Assembly: GCF_002209565.1 (NCBI RefSeq)
Contig: NZ_NJIH01000011.1
Span: 62,001 to 126,000 of the forward strand
DNA: 64,000 nucleotides
Direction of reading: 5' to 3'
DNA from: Candidimonas nitroreducens
GTDB taxonomy: Bacteria; Pseudomonadota; Gammaproteobacteria; Burkholderiales; Burkholderiaceae_B
A program made the position numbers and the translations under genes. Numbering within the stretch: position 1 is the first letter of the stretch; the number at the start of each line of letters is the position of its first letter. The notes beneath the pieces were generated by a model. The model searched no databases and was not told the origin of the DNA. It was given only the letters and a program-made list of their open reading frames with translations. Positions 52,964 through 59,983 of the stretch are shown here, piece after piece.

Positions 52964-53980
52964 TCATTCCAACTTGAGATTGATGGCTTTGATGATGTCA
53001 CCTTTGGCCTTCATGTCCTGTTTAACGAACTGGGTAAATTCAGCAACCGAACTATTGAAAGCCCGGGAGCCCCCTTGTTCTAATTTGGCGATGAACTTGG
53101 GGTCGTTCGCGACTTGGCGGATGTCGTGGTTGAGTTTCTGGACGATGGCATCTGGAGTATGGGCTGGCGCAAGTATGCCGATCCATGAAGAACAGATCTG
53201 ATCGGTATAGCCGAATTCGCCTACTGTAGGCAGCTTGGGGAAGAGCTTGAGCCGTTTCTGGCCTAGAGTAGCCAGCGCGCGAACTTTGCCACTGCTCAGT
53301 TGAGAAGCTACGGAAGGAATTGCGACAAAGCCGATGGGAATGTGATCTCCCATGACGTCGAGCAACACCTGTGAATCACCCTTATAAGGTATGTGCCTGA
53401 TGTCGAAGCCAGCGCGACGCTTGAAGGCTTCCATACCCAACATGGTGATGCTGCCCATGCCCGATGTGCCATAAGTGTATTTGCCGGGGTTGGCCTTGGT
53501 GACTTTCAGGAATTCCTGAAAGTTATTGGCCGGAAAATCGGAAGCCACCACGATAACCGCATCGTTGGTAGCGATGGCGGTGATTGGTATGAAGTCATTC
53601 AGCGTGTCGTAGGGGACTTTCTCCAACTGCGGCCGAATTGTTAGGGCGCCGGCCGTGTCGACCAGCAGCGTGTAGCCGTCGGCGGGATCCTTGGCTACTC
53701 GCCCGGCAGCCACGCTGCCCGATGCTCCCCCTACGTTCTCCACAATCACCGATTCGCCCCACAACTTGGTCAGACCTTCGGCCAGCATACGGGCTTGCAG
53801 ATCTGTCGCACCACCGGCGGCGAAGCCGACGATCAGGTGAACCGGATGCGAAGGGAATGATTTCGCGTTGGCTGCATCGGAGTTGCTGGCTTGGCAGGGG
53901 GAGGCGAAGAGCGCTATAGCGCCCGCCAACATACCCGTCGATGCTGCTGTGAGCCACCACCATCTTTTTATTCCATTCAT
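52964..53980 (-). CDS. Bug-family (TctC-like) periplasmic solute-binding protein
   Basis: A 338-residue Bug protein with a long N-region: MNGIKRWWWLTAASTGMLAG, signal cleavage near CQASN, then HPVHLIVGFAAGGATDLQAR, VENVGGASGSVAAGRV and DPADGYTLLVD. AAGGAGA six bases before the ATG decides the start over a frame 32 codons longer. It lies between HpcH (upstream, 419-bp gap) and AtuA (80 bases downstream) in the minus-strand run. Probably takes up the acid or lactone degraded by the AtuA/SMP-30 genes. Confidence 0.92.
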   Translation of the reverse strand: MNGIKRWWWLTAASTGMLAGAIALFASPCQASNSDAANAKSFPSHPVHLIVGFAAGGATDLQARMLAEGLTKLWGESVIVENVGGASGSVAAGRVAKDPADGYTLLVDTAGALTIRPQLEKVPYDTLNDFIPITAIATNDAVIVVASDFPANNFQEFLKVTKANPGKYTYGTSGMGSITMLGMEAFKRRAGFDIRHIPYKGDSQVLLDVMGDHIPIGFVAIPSVASQLSSGKVRALATLGQKRLKLFPKLPTVGEFGYTDQICSSWIGILAPAHTPDAIVQKLNHDIRQVANDPKFIAKLEQGGSRAFNSSVAEFTQFVKQDMKAKGDIIKAINLKLE

Positions 53981-54399
53981 ATTGTCTCCTTGACTGGTTG
54001 GCAGGCACGAAATTGTGCCAGGTGCAGGCAATCTTGGGCGAAGCATATGCCACGACGCGCTGCCTAGGATGAACATTCTGGAGCGGGGTGTCCATAACGT
54101 CCAATCATCTTTGTTTTCTAGTCTATAAATGGCAGTGATGGGCGCGTAGAGTGAAAGCGTAGGAGCCGCTCTCGGGGGCTAAGCGGGCAGCGATGAGGAA
54201 GCGCCACGCAAATGCCAGCCGATTTTTAACCCAGCTAAGATCGACGATAGCGCCGCTGGCCGTACCGCGTGGACGCGGTGTGCTACGCAGCGCGTCCAAA
54301 GAATAGTCGCAGTAGGCACCCCCAAAGCCTGATGCCGTAATCGCGGGGAAGGGAGTTGATTCCTGGGCTAGTAGCGATAGGCGCTTCTTTTGGGAGAGG
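53981..54399. other. Gene-poor stretch between HpcH/HpaI and Bug; possible degraded sequence
   Basis: About 420 bases with no credible complete gene. It must contain the Bug promoter on the minus strand. It includes a 94-codon minus-strand frame with no start codon (listed separately), which looks protein-like and may be a remnant or an intergenic repeat. Confidence 0.45.
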
Positions 54400-54407
54400 T
54401 CACACGT
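54123..54407 (-). pseudogene. Start-less 94-codon open frame, possible gene or repeat remnant
   Basis: An open frame of 94 codons between two stops with no ATG or GTG. Its translation has natural-looking composition (for example ITASGFGGAYCDYSLDAL and LSWVKNRLAFAWRFLIAARL) and ends TLRAHHCHL. I cannot name a family. On the other strand the same bases give a 37-residue Arg-rich frame from 54193. It may be the tail of a lost gene or a dispersed repeat. Confidence 0.22.
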
Positions 54408-55194
54408 TTAACGCCGACCGTAACAATTTTGTGCGTGCGGTAGCACCGGAAACCATGTACTGCAGGTCGCTGCCCGCGGAAATATATAAAGCGCCCATTT
54501 TCACGAATTGCGTCAGCAGTTCTGGATGCCCCGATAACCCGCCCACGCCGACATGCTTGCCGTGTTTACGTGCTACGGCGGTTACATGTGCATAGATCTC
54601 TTTCACTTTAGGGTGGTCGAATTGGCCATCGATTCCCAGTTGGGCGCATAAGTCGTTGGTTCCAATGAATAGAATGTCTACACCCTCGACTGCGGCGATT
54701 TCCTCGGCATTGTCCACTGCGTCCGGCCCTTCGAGCATTGTAACGACAGTAGTCTTGGCGTTCAGCTCGCGCCGGGCCTCAGCTAACGGATAATTTTGGA
54801 ACTTGAGCTGTGGTAAGCCTATCGACACAGATCGGTCGCCCAATGGTGGAAATTTCGCAGCCGCAACGACTCGTTCCGCTTCATTCCGGTTACTGACATG
54901 CGGAGCAATGATGCCCATCGCGCCTCCATCTAGCACACGCGATACATATTCGGGTGCATAGCTGGGCACACGTACAAACGGTGTGATGCCCACAGCCAGC
55001 GCGGCCATGCAGATTTGGCTGGTCTGGTGCATGCTATGCATGCAGTGCTCAAGATCGATATATAGCGTGTCGTAGCCGCAGGATTTGGCGATCTGTGCTA
55101 TCTCGATGCTTTCGACCAGTCGAACCTGAAAGGAGACCGCGGGCTTTCCCGCCGCTAGATTTGAGGTCACATTGTTCTGAATGATGTCGTTCAC
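54400..55194 (-). CDS. HpcH/HpaI-family aldolase / citrate lyase-like
   Basis: A 264-residue class II (metal-dependent) aldolase of the HpcH/HpaI family. It has GYDTLYIDLEHCMHSM, GITPFVRVPSYAPEYVSRVL (with substrate-binding Arg), GGAMGIIAPHVSNRNEAERV, the metal Glu in TMLEGPDAVDNAEEIAAV and FIGTNDLCAQLG with metal Asp. Members cleave 2-keto-3-deoxy or 4-hydroxy-2-keto acids to pyruvate and an aldehyde. I take the GTG (VNDIIQNNV) at 55194, which follows GAGG, as start; the frame is open to an ATG at 55329, but the added 45 residues have no homology and lie against a truncated gene. The pathway with AtuA and SMP-30 is inferred from position. Confidence 0.86.
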   Translation of the reverse strand: MNDIIQNNVTSNLAAGKPAVSFQVRLVESIEIAQIAKSCGYDTLYIDLEHCMHSMHQTSQICMAALAVGITPFVRVPSYAPEYVSRVLDGGAMGIIAPHVSNRNEAERVVAAAKFPPLGDRSVSIGLPQLKFQNYPLAEARRELNAKTTVVTMLEGPDAVDNAEEIAAVEGVDILFIGTNDLCAQLGIDGQFDHPKVKEIYAHVTAVARKHGKHVGVGGLSGHPELLTQFVKMGALYISAGSDLQYMVSGATARTKLLRSALNV

Positions 55195-55334
55195 CTTACG
55201 CCTCGTAGAGTAGTTGAAACGGATTGCCAGCGGGCAGAGTGCCCGCGTGGAGAGTATGGATTGTGTTTTGGTGCGAGGCAGGATGTCGTCCTGCGGCCGG
55301 AGATGTTCGTCATTAAGAACCTTGGCCATATTAC

Positions 55335-55490
55335 TTAGTGCATGGCGGGAAACAGGCCACGGAAGGCCAGTACATGATGGCTCGCGAAAGCTTTTTTGAC
55401 TTGCACTGTAGTGTCCGCATCGCGTGTGTCGCGCAAGTCAATGCCGGTGATTTCGGCTCCGGTGTGCGAGATCAGTGGCGTGTTTGTCAT
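55335..55490 (-). pseudogene. Truncated TauD/TfdA-like dioxygenase (N-terminal fragment)
   Basis: Fifty-one codons reading MTNTPLISHTGAEITGIDLR then DTRDADTTVQVKKAFASHHV and LAFRGLFPAMH before a TAA. This matches the first about 45 residues of TauD/TfdA proteins (LGAEIxGIDL...HHVLxFRG); the iron-binding HxD and distal His are missing and no continuation was found in other frames downstream. The sequence then runs into the HpcH frame. It appears to be the remains of a dioxygenase gene after a deletion, though expression of a short peptide cannot be excluded. Confidence 0.65.
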
Positions 55491-55599
55491 CTCGACTCTC
55501 TTGTCTTTTGTTTCGATGATGCTATCACTCGATTCAATTTTTCTCACTAGAAAACTACAATGCGATTTCATTTTTTATATATATGGTTTGGTGTAGTAA

Positions 55600-56382
55600 A
55601 TGACACAAGAAGGTGTGAAATCCGCCCAGCGAGTGTTCAGGATCTTGGAGTTCTTTGGGCAAGAGCAACGCGACTTGTCAATGACGGAAATTGCGCATCA
55701 CTGTGGTTTTCCTCAGTCGAGCACCTCGGCGCTGATGCGCACAATGACGGAACTGGGTTATCTGCATTTTGATCGCGGTAGCCGCACGTATCGACCGACG
55801 CTGCGCCTACCGCTGCTGGTAAGTTGGGTCAACACCAAACTGTTTAATGGTGACAAGATCCTGCAACTTATGCAGGATCTCAGCGAAGCCACGGGCGAAA
55901 CGATTCTATTGGCAACGGAGAATGGCCGCTGCTGCCGCTACATTCATGTGATTGAAGCAACTGGCCCGTTGCGGCTGCATGCCATGGCCAGCCAAACCAG
56001 GCCGTATGCGCGTACCGCATGCGGTTTGGTTCTGTTAAGTCAGTGGAACCAGCGGAGATTGGCGGGGTTCATTCAGCGCACCAATGGCGAAGAGCCTGAT
56101 CCCGCTTTGCGCGTGGATCTGGCAGCCCTGTTGAAGCGGCTCGACGGTATTCGCAAAGACGGCTACGTCAAGTCTGTTGGGGGCCTGACTAATGTTGGCG
56201 GCGCTGTTGCGATGATGTTGCCGCGGGTCGAATCCGAGCCCCCAATGGTGATTGGCATTGCCGGATTCCAGACTCGAGTAGAGGCGCACGCCTCTGCATG
56301 GGTTGAGAAAATGCGCAGTGTCGTGGCACGGTATTTTGGTGAATACGAATATAGCAGCCTTATGCCGAAAATTGATATATAA
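55600..56382 (+). CDS. IclR-family transcriptional regulator
   Basis: A 260-residue IclR regulator: helix-turn-helix with LSMTEIAHHCGFPQSSTSAL and LMRTMTELGYL; effector domain with ETILLATENGRCCRYIHVIE, RPYARTACGLVLLSQW and DGYVKSVGGLTNVGGAVAMM. It is divergent from the TauD-remnant/HpcH operon, with 109 bases between, and precedes a D-2-hydroxyacid dehydrogenase by 102 bases; either could be its target. Base composition is visibly less GC-rich than the core genes. No clear Shine-Dalgarno before the ATG. Confidence 0.88.
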   Translation: MTQEGVKSAQRVFRILEFFGQEQRDLSMTEIAHHCGFPQSSTSALMRTMTELGYLHFDRGSRTYRPTLRLPLLVSWVNTKLFNGDKILQLMQDLSEATGETILLATENGRCCRYIHVIEATGPLRLHAMASQTRPYARTACGLVLLSQWNQRRLAGFIQRTNGEEPDPALRVDLAALLKRLDGIRKDGYVKSVGGLTNVGGAVAMMLPRVESEPPMVIGIAGFQTRVEAHASAWVEKMRSVVARYFGEYEYSSLMPKIDI

Positions 56383-56484
56383 GGCATCAGCTGGGTTTAT
56401 GTTGCTCACTATAAAAGTGATTGGACTGTTATGCCAATGGATCTGAGAATGTTCGTACCTCTCTCGTGTGCATGAAAAATACCT

Positions 56485-57420
56485 GTGATATACGTACTCG
56501 ACGCTTTCGAACCCTCCGGGCTTCAATACTTGGCAGACCAAAATCAAAGCTTCGTGCCTTTTGGTGATCCGCGCGGTATTAACTGGCATCAGGATGCTGT
56601 TGGCATCATGATCCGAGGGAGCCAGTTGAGCGCAGATGATTTTGCACGTGCTCGAAAGCTTAAAGTAGTATCCAAACAGGGGGTAGGCGTAGATAACATT
56701 GCACTGAGCGCTGCACGCGAACATGGTGTAATTGTGTGCAACACACCGGGTATCAATAGCGCCGCGGTGGCCGAATTGGCATTCACTCTGGCGATGGCAG
56801 TAGCGCGTCGTGTCAGCGAGTTCGACCGTATGATTCGTAGCGGGTCAAAGATAGTTCGCCCTCGATATCTTGGTCGTGCAATGCATGGTAAGACGATCGG
56901 CTTCATTGGCATGGGCAACATCGGCACGCAGGCGGCGCGGCTATTTCGCGGGGCGTTCGATTGTAGGATACTGGCCTACGATCCGTATGCCCCGATGGGG
57001 CATTGGGGCGATATACCACATGTGCGTATTGCCGATCTGGAGGAATTGTGGCCGCAGGTGGATGTGCTGTCACTACATGTGCCTCTGACCGATACGACGC
57101 GCAATATTGTCGATCGCGCCGCCATAGCTCGGATGAAACCCAGCGCGATTATCATTAACGTTTCACGCGGTGGGCTGATTGACGAGCTTGCACTAGCGGA
57201 TGCTTTGCGTGACGGCAAACTATTCGGCGCTGGCTTGGATGCCTTCGAGGAAGGCGAGCCGCCCAGCCGGAGCAACCCACTGCTTGCATTCCCAAACGTG
57301 CTGGCCACGCCTCATGCTGGTGCGGGCACCATCGAAACGCAGGCCGACAGTTCTCTAGCAACCGCCCGCCAGTTGTTGCACGTACTTGCCGGCAACGAGC
57401 CATTCCACCGTGTGGTATAG
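56485..57420 (+). CDS. D-2-hydroxyacid dehydrogenase (NAD-binding, phosphoglycerate dehydrogenase-like)
   Basis: A 311-residue D-isomer 2-hydroxyacid dehydrogenase. The NAD motif is GMGNIG (142-147, after KTIGFI), the active-site Arg is R228 (NVSRGGLID), the Glu lies in LDAFEEGEPP (251-260) and the His is H277 (ATPHAGAG). It reduces 2-oxoacids or oxidises D-2-hydroxyacids; the lack of an ACT or ASB domain argues against serine biosynthesis. The start is GTG (IYVLDAFEPSG). The gene is the most AT-rich stretch counted (26 of 60 GC in one line), suggesting acquired DNA. Probably co-functional with HpcH aldolase products. Confidence 0.88.
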   Translation: MIYVLDAFEPSGLQYLADQNQSFVPFGDPRGINWHQDAVGIMIRGSQLSADDFARARKLKVVSKQGVGVDNIALSAAREHGVIVCNTPGINSAAVAELAFTLAMAVARRVSEFDRMIRSGSKIVRPRYLGRAMHGKTIGFIGMGNIGTQAARLFRGAFDCRILAYDPYAPMGHWGDIPHVRIADLEELWPQVDVLSLHVPLTDTTRNIVDRAAIARMKPSAIIINVSRGGLIDELALADALRDGKLFGAGLDAFEEGEPPSRSNPLLAFPNVLATPHAGAGTIETQADSSLATARQLLHVLAGNEPFHRVV

Positions 57421-57443
57421 GCCGCTCTTACCCCGCTATTTTC

Positions 57444-57461
57444 GACAAGCTTGAACTTGTC
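57444..57461. promoter_or_regulatory. Palindrome upstream of LysR, candidate operator or weak terminator
   Basis: GACAAG and CTTGTC flank CTTGAA, 24 bases after the dehydrogenase stop and 66 bases before the LysR start. No T-run follows, so a regulatory site is as likely as a terminator. Confidence 0.35.
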
Positions 57462-57527
57462 AGGTGCCTGCGTTACAGTCGCCAGCATTGCGCCTGGCCA
57501 TGGCGCGTGAGCGAAGGCGGAACCACG

Positions 57528-58448
57528 GTGAATCTACGGCAGCTGGAAGTCTTTCACGCGATTATTCGCGCCGGGTCGGTCACGGGCGCCGCACGCGATC
57601 TGAACGTGACGCAGCCGGCCATCAGTGCGGTGCTGAAGCACACTGAGCAACAGCTGAACATGAAGCTGTTCGAACGGGTCAGCGGTCGGCTACAGCCAAC
57701 GCCAGAGGCGATAATCCTGCTGCCGGACGTAGAAAATGTATTTGCTCGCATCGACACGATCCGAAGGCTGGCGCACAGCTTGCGCGATGGTCGAGCCGGG
57801 CAAATCGTAATAGCTACTTCACCCACTCTGGTCAACGCTTTTCTACCACAGGCGGTGGCGTCGCTGCGCAAGCAGGGGCCGGACATGAAGATCTATGTGC
57901 GATCCTTGCCTACGCCTCTGGCGATTGATCGTGTGTCGCGGCGTGAAGCTGATATCGGGATCGTATACGGCCCCGTCGAAGAACCTTCGGTCACCTCCGA
58001 GCGGTTCGTCTGCTCTGAAATAGTGTGCGCATTGCGTGAAGATCATCCGCTGGCCACCGAGCCGAAGATCGATACCGTGATGTTGGCAAATGAGCCTGTG
58101 ATTTCCATGGGAGCCAGCACATTCCTCGGCCACACGATTATCGAAACGTGTAGGCGTGAATCACTTGAGGCGCCGCGGGTGGGCGTGGAGGCGAGCTCAT
58201 CTCTGGCCGCTTGCATGATGGTACAGGCAGGTGCTGGTGTCGCACTGATCGATCGCATTACCGAGGTAGCGCAGCACTCGGATGGCGTGGTGTTCCGTCC
58301 ATTCGTACCCCGTATCGTGATCGAAGTGGTGTTACTGTTTCCCCGCGATCGTCCGCGGTCTAGAGCCACTCGACGTTTGGTAGCCTTGCTGAAGGAGTTG
58401 GCGCCCGTCGGCTTCCGGATGCAGGATGGTGCCGGCCGTTCTGAATAG
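57528..58448 (+). CDS. LysR-family transcriptional regulator
   Basis: A 306-residue LysR regulator: VNLRQLEVFHAIIRAGSVTG then AARDLNVTQPAISAVLKHTE form the helix-turn-helix, and the effector domain has IVIATSPTLVNAFLPQAVAS, READIGIVYGPVEEPSVTSE and MVQAGAGVALIDRITEVAQH. GTG at 57528 is taken as start because AAGGCGG lies just upstream; another GTG seven codons earlier is possible. The next gene, TauD, is convergent, so the target is not evident; the D-2-hydroxyacid dehydrogenase directly upstream on the same strand is a candidate. Confidence 0.88.
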   Translation: MNLRQLEVFHAIIRAGSVTGAARDLNVTQPAISAVLKHTEQQLNMKLFERVSGRLQPTPEAIILLPDVENVFARIDTIRRLAHSLRDGRAGQIVIATSPTLVNAFLPQAVASLRKQGPDMKIYVRSLPTPLAIDRVSRREADIGIVYGPVEEPSVTSERFVCSEIVCALREDHPLATEPKIDTVMLANEPVISMGASTFLGHTIIETCRRESLEAPRVGVEASSSLAACMMVQAGAGVALIDRITEVAQHSDGVVFRPFVPRIVIEVVLLFPRDRPRSRATRRLVALLKELAPVGFRMQDGAGRSE

Positions 58449-58453
58449 CCGGG

Positions 58454-58476
58454 GGGCGCTCGTGGCTGGAGCGCCC
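58454..58476. terminator. Hairpin directly after LysR
   Basis: GGGCGCTC (58454-58461) pairs perfectly with GAGCGCCC (58469-58476), six bases after the stop codon. It is a strong stem but lacks a T-tract, so it may be a weak or bidirectional terminator between convergent genes, or an mRNA-end-protecting stem. Confidence 0.45.
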
Positions 58477-58706
58477 GTTGCCGGCAGCGGTGATGTGGGC
58501 AGAGCTTGGGCAGCGGTTGCCGATGCGGAATGGGTTGGGCGGCCGATCTATGGCTGGCGTAAATGGATCGCCGAAGCACTTCTCGTGCTCGGTTCCGGGC
58601 GGTTCGGTATACACAGACTGGCTAGGACATACCATATTCGTATGTGATACTGCTGGCCCATACCATATCTGTACTAAAAGATTCCGCCTCCCGCCCGCGG
58701 TGGACA

Positions 58707-59579
58707 TCAAGCGTGGGCCACAGCCTGCGCCGAATACGCTTCTAGCGGCTTGCCTTGCAGCATGATGCGGTAGAGGTAGCGCAACTCGGTCGGATCGTAG
58801 TCCGCATTGGCTTGATGTAACACACTGCGGTTGTCCCAGATAACAAGATCGCCAGGCTGCCATACGTGCCGGTATTCGAACTTCGGTTGAGTGGCATGGC
58901 GGAACAGGCGCGCAATCAGTGCATATCCTTCTTCGTCGGGCATGCCTTCAATACCTTCCATGCGCCCGGTATTCAAGTACAAGGCCGGTCGGCCGCTTTC
59001 AGCGTGGCGGATGACTAGCGGCTGAGACGTGCGCGGCATGGCGTCACGCTCTTTATCACTGAGCTTGAACATCTTGCGTGTGCTGTGTGTACTCTCGTAA
59101 ACGTGCAGGGAGCGCAGGCTTGAAATCTGCGCCTTAGTGGCCTCGTCCAGGTCGTCGTAAGCGGCCCGTGCGTCGCAAAACTGAGTATCGCCGCCTCGGC
59201 TGGGCAAATTCACAGCATGCAATATAGTTGCTTTGGGCGGTGCAGAGAAGTTGGAATGATCTGTATGGAATTCTTCGCCGCGCACGTGCAGCTTACCATC
59301 GACTACCGGCAAGTCGCGTGACGAAATTGTGCCTACTTCAGGATGATCCGGCAGGGCGAATTTTTTCAGTTGCTGAGCGAGGATATCGCCGAACATGCGT
59401 GCAGCAGCTGAAAACTGTCCGGGTTCCAGCTTTTGATCGCGTACGACGAGTACAGCATGTTCGATCCAGGCTTCGTAGATACGCCGGCGATCCGATACGG
59501 TAATCGGCCCAGACAGATCCACGCCACGAACTTCGGCGCCAAGCACAGATGATGATATGGGTGTAATGGTCAAGGTCAT
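58707..59579 (-). CDS. TauD/TfdA-family Fe(II)/2-oxoglutarate dioxygenase
   Basis: A 290-residue dioxygenase with the iron ligands H105/D107 (EFHTDHSNF) and H255 (RSVLHQANADY); RYLYRI carries the 2-oxoglutarate Arg. The start LGAEVRGVDLSG and HAVLVVRDQKLEPGQ are standard TauD/TfdA. ATG at 59579 is preferred (a GGA at fair spacing) over one 11 codons upstream without ribosome site. It is a third full TauD gene of the window and the last gene before the core prkA operon; convergent with LysR. Substrate unknown. Confidence 0.9.
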   Translation of the reverse strand: MTLTITPISSSVLGAEVRGVDLSGPITVSDRRRIYEAWIEHAVLVVRDQKLEPGQFSAAARMFGDILAQQLKKFALPDHPEVGTISSRDLPVVDGKLHVRGEEFHTDHSNFSAPPKATILHAVNLPSRGGDTQFCDARAAYDDLDEATKAQISSLRSLHVYESTHSTRKMFKLSDKERDAMPRTSQPLVIRHAESGRPALYLNTGRMEGIEGMPDEEGYALIARLFRHATQPKFEYRHVWQPGDLVIWDNRSVLHQANADYDPTELRYLYRIMLQGKPLEAYSAQAVAHA

Positions 59580-59983
59580 GAGAAATCCAATCTGAGTGAA
59601 GACGGCTTTCATTTTGACGATGACATGCAGAGCACGCCAATCACGATTTTGGCCTCAATCATAATCTGGACTGATGCTGAGTGATTCGGGATGATACCGA
59701 ATACGCTTTACTCGCGGTCGTCTATTCCGACCCTAATTTATCGGTCATGGCCATAGGTGCGAATATCAAGTGATATGGTAAGCACACTGCAACAATGCTT
59801 CTGTGTCGATATGCGAACCGGTACCCGGGCGGCGAAAGAGTGCGAATTTCTCTGAACTTCGAGCGCGAACGGGTGTCCAACCCCATAGCAATGGACATTT
59901 CGAGGTTGGGTTTCCACTGACTCAGGTTCATAGATGCACAAGCAGGGTCAGCGGGCGACTCAACTCCATGCTTGGAGAAGGCC
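59580..59983. other. Gene-free stretch between TauD and prkA
   Basis: About 400 bases, AT-richer than the prkA operon. It holds the TauD promoter (minus) and prkA promoter (plus). Frames of 60-90 codons on both strands show no recognisable motif. It may be the right-hand edge of the catabolic region; no tRNA, integrase or clear attachment repeat was seen. Confidence 0.45.

Noticed and set aside
58627-58645. ACATAC-N7-GTATGT palindrome as an operator
   Set aside because: It lies between two convergent genes, where no promoter is expected, and the arms are only 6 bp; kept as a coincidence unless a small RNA starts here.
59580-59983. Integration site or tRNA at the island edge
   Set aside because: No tRNA-like cloverleaf, integrase gene or matching direct repeat was found at either side; the boundary rests on composition only.
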